Shown: positions 59,320 to 64,000 of the stretch, in pieces
How the letters are laid out: each line of letters opens with the position of its first letter
How positions within the stretch are numbered: the first letter of the stretch is position 1
Program-made: the position numbers and the translations under genes
Notes under the pieces: model-generated
The model's input: only the letters and a program-made list of their open reading frames with translations
What the model was told of the DNA's origin: nothing
Databases searched by the model: none
Assembly: GCF_017980685.1 (NCBI RefSeq)
Contig: NZ_JACXXO010000006.1
Span: forward strand, 225,724 to 289,723
Length of the DNA: 64,000 bases
DNA from: Pseudomonas iridis
Lineage (GTDB): Bacteria; Pseudomonadota; Gammaproteobacteria; Pseudomonadales; Pseudomonadaceae
Direction: 5' to 3'

Positions 59320-59353
59320 ATTAGATAACGGAATTATTGCAGTCGTGTGACAG
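59320..59353 (-). promoter_or_regulatory. PhoB box and -10 of phoB
   Basis: On the minus strand CTGTCAC (59347-59353), ACGA, CTGCAAT (59336-59342), 10 bp, TCTAAT (59320-59325): the same layout as the pstS and pstC boxes. Predicts PhoB autoactivation, mRNA start near 59313. Confidence 0.75.
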
Positions 59354-59433
59354 TATTTCAGCTCGGGGGCGAATGTGCAGATCCTCAACTAAGCTTTCAG
59401 TCCGATTCCTGACAACCACAAGAGAAGGTTTCC

Positions 59434-59820
59434 ATGACTCAAATGACTGTTTCCTTCAAGGCTTTGCTGATGGCTGCCGCCCTGACTCTGCCTGGACTGG
59501 CGATGGCTGCCGATCCGGCCATGATGAAAGACGGCATGATGGTCGACCACAAAGGCATGACGCTTTACACGTTCGACAAGGACGCTGGCGGCAAGTCGAT
59601 GTGCAACGACGACTGCGCCAAGAACTGGCCACCATTGATGGCGCCGGCGGACGCCAAGGCTGACGGCAAATGGAGTGTCATCAAGCGCGATGACGGCATG
59701 ATGCAGTACGCCTACGATGGCAAACCGCTGTACACCTTCGTGAAGGACGAGAAGCCTGGAGACATGACAGGCGACAAGATGAAAAGCGTCTGGCACGTCG
59801 TTCGCGAATCGCAGAAATAA
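59434..59820 (+). CDS. COG4315 secreted repeat protein (YX4D motif)
   Basis: 128 residues. Signal peptide MTQMTVSFKALLMAAALTLPGLAMA, then two copies of the secreted-repeat motif: GMTLYTFDKDAGGKSMCNDDCAKNWPPL and KPLYTFVKDEKPGD. The pair of Cys (Cys-x3-Cys) may bind a metal or form a disulfide. Met-rich N-terminal segment (MMKDGMMVDHKGM) also hints at copper or another soft metal. Periplasmic, function unknown. AGAGAAGG before the ATG; divergent from phoB. Confidence 0.85.
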   Translation: MTQMTVSFKALLMAAALTLPGLAMAADPAMMKDGMMVDHKGMTLYTFDKDAGGKSMCNDDCAKNWPPLMAPADAKADGKWSVIKRDDGMMQYAYDGKPLYTFVKDEKPGDMTGDKMKSVWHVVRESQK

Positions 59821-59830
59821 CCGCGATTCC

Positions 59831-59920
59831 CTGTGGGAGCGAGCCTGCTCGCGAAAGCGCTGTGTCAGTCAGCAAATTTGTGAACTGATCCACCGCTATC
59901 GAGCTGGCTCACTCCTACTG
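59831..59920. repeat. REP pair, family A (right arm degenerate)
   Basis: Left arm matches TGTGGGAGCGAGCCTGCTCG; the right arm (TATCGAGCTGGCTCACTCCT) is diverged. Between the convergent COG4315 and ubiA genes. Confidence 0.75.
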
Positions 59921-59930
59921 GGTCTGTGGC

Positions 59931-60821
59931 TCAACGCAACGCGTAATCCAGCACGATCCCGACAAAAATCGCCAGCCCGGCCCAGTGGTTGTGCAAAAAC
60001 GCCTGGAAGCAGCGCATCCGGTCCTTGCTGCGGGTGTACCAGAACTCCCACGCATAGCAGCCGGCGGCCACCAGCAGACCGAGTTGAAACCAGATCCCCA
60101 GCTCAAATTTCGACCCGGCCAGTAACAGGCATCCCAGCGACAGCGCCTGCAAGGTCAGGATGATCACCCGATCCGCCTCGCCAAACAGAATCGCCGTGGA
60201 TTTCACGCCGATCTTGAGGTCGTCATCGCGATCGGTCATCGCGTAATAGGTGTCGTAAGCCACCGTCCACAACAGATTGGCGATCCACAGCAGCCACGCC
60301 GCCGCTGGCAACTCGCCGGTCTCTGCGGTGAAGGCCATCGGCATCCCCCAGGAAAACGCCGCGCCCAGTACCACTTGCGGGTAATAGGTGTAGCGCTTCA
60401 TGAACGGATAGGTGAAGGCCAGCGCCAGACCGCCCAGCGACAACCAGATTGTCGGGGCATTGGTGCACAGCACCAGCAGGAAACTCACCCCCATCAGCAG
60501 CGCAAAGAACACCAGCGCCTCTTTTGAGCTGATCCTGCCGGCTGCCAGAGGCCGTTGCGCGGTGCGTTTGACATGGCCGTCGACCTTGCGATCGGCCCAG
60601 TCGTTGATCACGCAGCCACCGGCGCGGGTCAGCACCACACCGAGAACGAAAATCACCACATTGGCCAGCGACGGCGAACCCTTGCCGGCAATCCACAACG
60701 CCCACAAAGTCGGCCACAGCAGCAGATAAATGCCGATCGGTTTGTCCATGCGGGTCAACTGAATGAAATCCCAGGCACGCGGGTTCAAACGGTTCAGGGA
60801 CTTGAGCAGGCTCTGGTACAT
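59931..60821 (-). CDS. ubiA: 4-hydroxybenzoate octaprenyltransferase
   Basis: 296 residues, the expected length, about nine helices. First Asp-rich motif NDWADRKVD (in [20 protein letters not shown], about 75-83) and second DRDDDLKIG bind Mg-diphosphate of the prenyl donor. Attaches the polyprenyl chain to 4-hydroxybenzoate in ubiquinone synthesis at the inner membrane. Its ATG overlaps the ubiC stop (TGATG), so translation is coupled. Confidence 0.96.
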   Translation of the reverse strand: MYQSLLKSLNRLNPRAWDFIQLTRMDKPIGIYLLLWPTLWALWIAGKGSPSLANVVIFVLGVVLTRAGGCVINDWADRKVDGHVKRTAQRPLAAGRISSKEALVFFALLMGVSFLLVLCTNAPTIWLSLGGLALAFTYPFMKRYTYYPQVVLGAAFSWGMPMAFTAETGELPAAAWLLWIANLLWTVAYDTYYAMTDRDDDLKIGVKSTAILFGEADRVIILTLQALSLGCLLLAGSKFELGIWFQLGLLVAAGCYAWEFWYTRSKDRMRCFQAFLHNHWAGLAIFVGIVLDYALR

Positions 60822-61381
60822 CAGCAGTTCTCCGGATGGGCGCGTGCGGCATCCCACAGGCTCGGCAAGAAGATTTCCGCAACCAGCACGCTCAACGCGC
60901 CACGGTCGAAACGCGAACGACGACCCCACAGCTCGGGCGCCCGGGCGGCTGGCGGCAGCCATTGTTCCGGGTAGTGACAGACTTCGATGGCGCGGCGCTG
61001 GAAGGCCTGATCGCAAAACAGCAGTTCGCCCAGCGAGCGGCTGCCCAACTCATCCATGTGCAAACCATCGCCCTGCAATGCATTGCGCGATGCCACGCTG
61101 CGGGCGAACACCCACGCTTGGCCATGGCCGCGCAAATACACCTCGCGCACCCAGCCTTCGCTGCCTTCTGCCAGATCCAGCGCGGCGCATTCATCGCCGC
61201 GCAAGGTGTCCCAGCCTTCGAACAACGGCGTCACGCTGAAGCCATCGTTGGACAGACGGGTCAGGCGGCGGGTGAGGGAGCCTTCGTCGAACAGCCAGTC
61301 GAGGGTCGAAGAGTCGGGGAGGGGCGTCAGTCGGCTTTGGGGCAGCCAGAGCGGGGCCGGGGAGGAATTTGTCTGTTGCAC
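60821..61381 (-). CDS. ubiC: chorismate pyruvate-lyase
   Basis: 186 residues. Converts chorismate to 4-hydroxybenzoate and pyruvate, the entry step for UbiA. Typical segments: [38 protein letters not shown] and [23 protein letters not shown], which holds active-site Arg/Glu residues. GTG start at 61381; no strong ribosome site is seen, and no better in-frame start is available. Operon ubiC-ubiA, divergent from the rubredoxin gene. Confidence 0.94.
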   Translation of the reverse strand: MQQTNSSPAPLWLPQSRLTPLPDSSTLDWLFDEGSLTRRLTRLSNDGFSVTPLFEGWDTLRGDECAALDLAEGSEGWVREVYLRGHGQAWVFARSVASRNALQGDGLHMDELGSRSLGELLFCDQAFQRRAIEVCHYPEQWLPPAARAPELWGRRSRFDRGALSVLVAEIFLPSLWDAARAHPENC

Positions 61382-61581
61382 AATGAGTCATTATTGGCCG
61401 CAAATGAGGCGGCGAGCTTACCATGGCGAGCATCGACATTGATTGATCCGGGTCGCCGTTGCGCCGAACAGGCTTGCATCTGCCCGGCTCCATCAGTACA
61501 AAACGCCCTGAGCCGGATGGCAGCGCAACACCCATCGACCATTCGCGCCGGCAAAAGCCTGAATCCTGAGGAAGTACCTGA

Positions 61582-61749
61582 ATGAAGAAGTGGCAATGTG
61601 TGGTCTGTGGCCTGATCTATAACGAAGCCGACGGCTGGCCGGATGACGGCATCGCGCCGGGCACCCTGTGGCAGGACGTGCCGGAAGACTGGCTGTGCCC
61701 AGACTGCGGCGTTGGCAAGATGGACTTCGAAATGATCGAAATCAACTAA
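61582..61749 (+). CDS. rubA: rubredoxin
   Basis: 55 residues, too short for many gene finders. Two Cys-x2-Cys knuckles (CVVCG at about 6-10 and CPDCG at about 39-43) bind one Fe; the core has [19 protein letters not shown] and LWQDVPEDW. Soluble one-electron carrier. TGAGGAAG about 8 nt before the ATG. The reductase gene follows 21 bp downstream, so electrons pass NADH to reductase to rubredoxin, as in alkane hydroxylase and oxidative-stress systems. Confidence 0.96.
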   Translation: MKKWQCVVCGLIYNEADGWPDDGIAPGTLWQDVPEDWLCPDCGVGKMDFEMIEIN

Positions 61750-61770
61750 GAAAAACTGAGGAAGCAAGGC

Positions 61771-62919
61771 ATGAGCGCACCAGTCGTCATCATCGGCACC
61801 GGGCTTGCGGGCTATAACCTGGCCCGCGAGTTTCGCAAGCTCGACAGCGAAACACCGCTGCTGCTGATTACCGCCGATGACGGTCGCTCCTACTCCAAGC
61901 CGATGCTCTCCACCGGTTTCGGCAAGAACAAGGACGCCGATGGCCTGAGCATGGCCGAGCCGGGCACGATGGCCGAACAGTTGAAGGCCGAGGTGCGTAC
62001 GCACACGCGCATCAGCGGCATCGACGCGGGCCACAAGCGCCTGTGGATCGGCGAAGAAGCCGTGGCATATCGCGACCTGATCCTCGCCTGGGGTGCAGAA
62101 ACCGTACGCGTGCCGATCGAAGGCGACGGTGCTGATCGGGTGTTCCCGATCAATGATCTCGAAGACTACGCACGTTTCCGCGCGGCAGCGGCTGGCAAGC
62201 GTCGGGTACTGGTGCTCGGTGCCGGGCTGATCGGCTGTGAATTCGCTAACGATCTGATCCTCGGTGGCTACGAGGTGCAACTGGTTGCGCCGTGCGAGCA
62301 AGTCATGCCGATGCTGCTGCATCCAGCGGCCGCGGCCGCGGTGCAGTCCGGGCTGGAAAGCCTTGGCGCAAAATTCCACCTCGGCCCGGTGCTGGCCCGT
62401 CTGCACAAGGTCGCCGATGGCCTGGAGGCGCATTTGTCTGACGGTCAGGTCATTCCCTGCGACGTGGTGGTTTCGGCCATCGGCCTGCGCCCTCGCATCG
62501 ATCTGGCGGCGGCGGCCGGCGTGCAGGTCAATCGCGGTGTCGTGGTTGATCGACAACTGAAAACATCCCACGCCAATATCTATGCCTTGGGCGACTGCGC
62601 CGAGGTCGACGGGCTGAATCTTTTGTACGTGATGCCCCTCATGAGTTGTGCGCGCGCGCTGGCACAAACCCTCGCAGGCAACCCGACGGCGGTGAACTAC
62701 GGCCCGATGCCGATCACCGTTAAAACTCCGGTCTGCCCATTGGTGGTATCGCCGCCGCCACGGGGCAGCGAAGGGGTTTGGACCGTCGAGGGGCAGGGCG
62801 CCGACATCAAGGCCCTGTGCCACGGCGTCGACGGTCAGTTGCTGGGTTATGCCCTGACCGGTGCGGCGGTGATGGAAAAACTCGCCCTGAACAAACAGCT
62901 TCCGGCCCTGCTGGCGTAA
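61771..62919 (+). CDS. rubredoxin-NAD(+) reductase
   Basis: 382 residues, FAD-dependent pyridine nucleotide-disulfide oxidoreductase family. FAD-binding [17 protein letters not shown] at about 4-20, NAD-binding [18 protein letters not shown] at about 146-163, FAD-contacting [13 protein letters not shown] at about 270-282, and a C-terminal rubredoxin-reductase domain. Transfers electrons from NADH to the adjacent rubredoxin. No alkane monooxygenase gene is in the window, so the final acceptor is unknown. TGAGGAAG upstream. Confidence 0.93.
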   Translation: MSAPVVIIGTGLAGYNLAREFRKLDSETPLLLITADDGRSYSKPMLSTGFGKNKDADGLSMAEPGTMAEQLKAEVRTHTRISGIDAGHKRLWIGEEAVAYRDLILAWGAETVRVPIEGDGADRVFPINDLEDYARFRAAAAGKRRVLVLGAGLIGCEFANDLILGGYEVQLVAPCEQVMPMLLHPAAAAAVQSGLESLGAKFHLGPVLARLHKVADGLEAHLSDGQVIPCDVVVSAIGLRPRIDLAAAAGVQVNRGVVVDRQLKTSHANIYALGDCAEVDGLNLLYVMPLMSCARALAQTLAGNPTAVNYGPMPITVKTPVCPLVVSPPPRGSEGVWTVEGQGADIKALCHGVDGQLLGYALTGAAVMEKLALNKQLPALLA

Positions 62920-63109
62920 ATACCGGTCGTTCTGTCGGAATCACCCAGCTTTTGCCCCTACAAAGGTCGCGGGGAGACTGGCGCCGCCCGTATCCGCGTG
63001 CCATTCTCACTCCCGTCTGCCGCAGCGTAGAGCCTGCGGCGCCTTGGGCGCTGTTCCAACGAGAACAGCACGGACATAACAACAAAAAACCGTCAAAGGG
63101 GCTTCACTA

Positions 63110-63385
63110 ATGCGTAAACCAGAACTCGCCGCTGCAATCGCTGAAAAAGCAGATCTGACCAAAGAACAGGCCAACCGCGTGCTCAACGCCGTTCTCGAAG
63201 AAATCACCGGCGCTCTGCACCGCAAGGACAGCGTCACGCTGGTGGGCTTCGGCACCTTCCTGCAACGCCACCGCGGCGCCCGTACCGGCAAAAACCCGCA
63301 GACCGGTGAGCCGGTGAAAATCAAGGCCAGCAACACTGTTGCATTCAAGCCAGGCAAGTCGTTGAAAGACAGCGTTAATCCTTAA
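63110..63385 (+). CDS. HU-family DNA-binding protein
   Basis: 91 residues, about the length of HU. Helical dimerisation half KPELAAAIAEKADLTKEQANRVLNAVLEEIT, then the beta-arm VTLVGFGTFLQRHRGARTGKNPQTGEPVKIKASNTVAFKPGKSL with the conserved Pro-containing tip. Bends DNA and compacts the nucleoid. It is a paralogue of the main HupA/HupB set, close to the one found near the rubredoxin genes in other pseudomonads. AAAGGGG before the ATG; a strong terminator follows. Confidence 0.93.
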   Translation: MRKPELAAAIAEKADLTKEQANRVLNAVLEEITGALHRKDSVTLVGFGTFLQRHRGARTGKNPQTGEPVKIKASNTVAFKPGKSLKDSVNP

Positions 63386-63422
63386 TTGCGGCGAACTCCC
63401 TGAATAACGGGAGAACCGCAAT

Positions 63423-63463
63423 AAAAAATGGGCACACCGATTGCGGTCGGGTGCCCATTTTTT
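63423..63463. terminator. bidirectional intrinsic terminator after HU gene
   Basis: Stem AAAAAATGGGCAC / GTGCCCATTTTTT with an inner GC-rich part, 38 bp after the HU stop. Confidence 0.9.
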
Positions 63464-63561
63464 ATGCCTGCCTGTTTGTAATGGCACAGCAATAATAAAC
63501 GCCGCGTAGCTGATTGCGTTTGCTGGCTATCGATCTTCGTCACACTTAAATCAATACCCCT

Positions 63562-63589
63562 ATATATAAAAAGCCATCACGGTGATGGC
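63562..63589 (-). terminator. minus-strand intrinsic terminator
   Basis: Stem GCCATCA / TGATGGC with a 3-base loop, followed on the minus strand by TTTTTATATA. Implies a leftward transcript entering from beyond 63590. Confidence 0.6.
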
Positions 63590-63869
63590 ACTTTCACGAT
63601 TGTTGGTTGTCTCGCTGTGAATTGTTGAAACAACACCAAGGTCTTTCGGAATCATCCTACATCCAAATTTTTCAAAACCCGCCATTCTCGTCAGCCCCGG
63701 TTTACGGCGATCGGCGGAAATTGGGACGATCGCTCTAAATCAGGCTTTTCAGGGGTTTTGTACGGGTATGCGCATATAAACAGGGCATCGGGGATTCTCT
63801 GACTGAATATAGGGAAACCTCCTACAACAAACAAAGAACACTTCGTCTTGTTGTTTAATCAGATGCTTG

Positions 63870-64000
63870 CTAGGGAAGGTCTGAAGTACCCACCGATTTT
63901 TGAGGCCCTCGCTGCTTGAGGTTCAAAAAATCCAAGTCGGCCGAAAAACAGACCCTTCTTGTCTTTAATTCACGGCTCTTTCCTCTGATCGTGCTGTTTC
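63870..64000 (-). mobile_element. possible end of an IS5-family insertion sequence
   Basis: CTAG at 63870-63873 followed by GGAAGGTCTGAAG resembles the target site (CTAG-like) and terminal repeat of IS5-type elements (GGAAGGT...). On the minus strand a frame open from the window edge stops at 63965 (ETARSEERAVN) and could be a transposase tail. The other end is outside the window, so this is tentative. Confidence 0.35.

Larger units (their letters stand above)
63464..64000. other. AT-richer region without a supported gene
   Basis: 537 bp with stops in all frames and no convincing start. It contains a minus-strand terminator (63562-63589) and, from about 63874, a sequence that may be the end of an IS5-family element. 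Confidence 0.5.

Noticed and set aside
63560..63720. Minus-strand frame of about 41 codons near 63690
   Set aside because: Its stop lies beyond a terminator's T-run, and it has no ribosome site.

Overview
The window reads as chromosomal core sequence of a fluorescent pseudomonad of the Pseudomonas fluorescens complex. The grounds are high GC, Pseudomonas-style codon use, gene order closely resembling the P. aeruginosa PA53xx-PA55xx region (recalled, not searched), and three families of paired REP-like repeats typical of the group. No tRNA, rRNA or CRISPR array was seen. One mobile-element trace is possible, an IS5-like end at the right edge.

Layout. 1-3100: metal-homeostasis block with two COG0523 (CobW-type) GTPases around a DUF1826 gene and a small secreted Cys-containing protein. 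3100-11050: DUF3301 protein, pyridoxal kinase pdxY, thioesterase, CPA2 cation/proton antiporter, SMI1/KNR4 protein, Tim44-like protein and uvrD. 11300-20000: a membrane GGDEF/EAL protein, a HexR-like RpiR regulator with a matching operator, pycR, and the two-subunit pyruvate carboxylase pycA-pycB. 20080-34400 is the accessory part: an autotransporter, a decayed homocysteine methyltransferase, a PaiB/GNAT/GNAT operon divergent from a MocR regulator, a 1537-residue dermonecrotic-toxin-like protein, an acetylpolyamine amidohydrolase-like gene, an AraC regulator and an AT-rich orphan gene. 34440-46170: ansA, an AGCS alanine/glycine symporter, aspA with a divergent LysR, purE-purK, small envelope genes, a mutarotase, a thioesterase and an MFS transporter. 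46400-59300: the phosphate regulon core, pstS-pstC-pstA-pstB-phoU and phoB-phoR. 59430-63400: a COG4315 protein, ubiC-ubiA, rubredoxin and its reductase, and an HU-like protein.

How it works together. pstS, pstC and phoB each carry a PhoB box of the same geometry (7-4-7 half-sites, then 10 bp, then a -10 hexamer), so transporter and sensor system form one feedback circuit. pstC has its own box so close to its ATG that its mRNA may be nearly leaderless. Anaplerosis (pycA/pycB, PycR, HexR paralogue) and aspartate/asparagine catabolism (ansA, aspA) lie within 24 kb of each other.

Most unusual observations: a 12-bp tandem array of DnaA-box-like sequences inside the coding linker of the MocR regulator; a repeat family found here only in spacers inside operons (pycA/pycB, pstA/pstB, pstB/phoU, phoB/phoR); a perfect HexR-consensus operator before the HexR paralogue; a 19-bp palindrome over the AraC-gene promoter; and terminator-like hairpins in the purEK leader. 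I did not find a clearly new multi-gene defence or signalling system. The toxin-like gene and the orphan AT-rich gene are the best candidates for undescribed functions.
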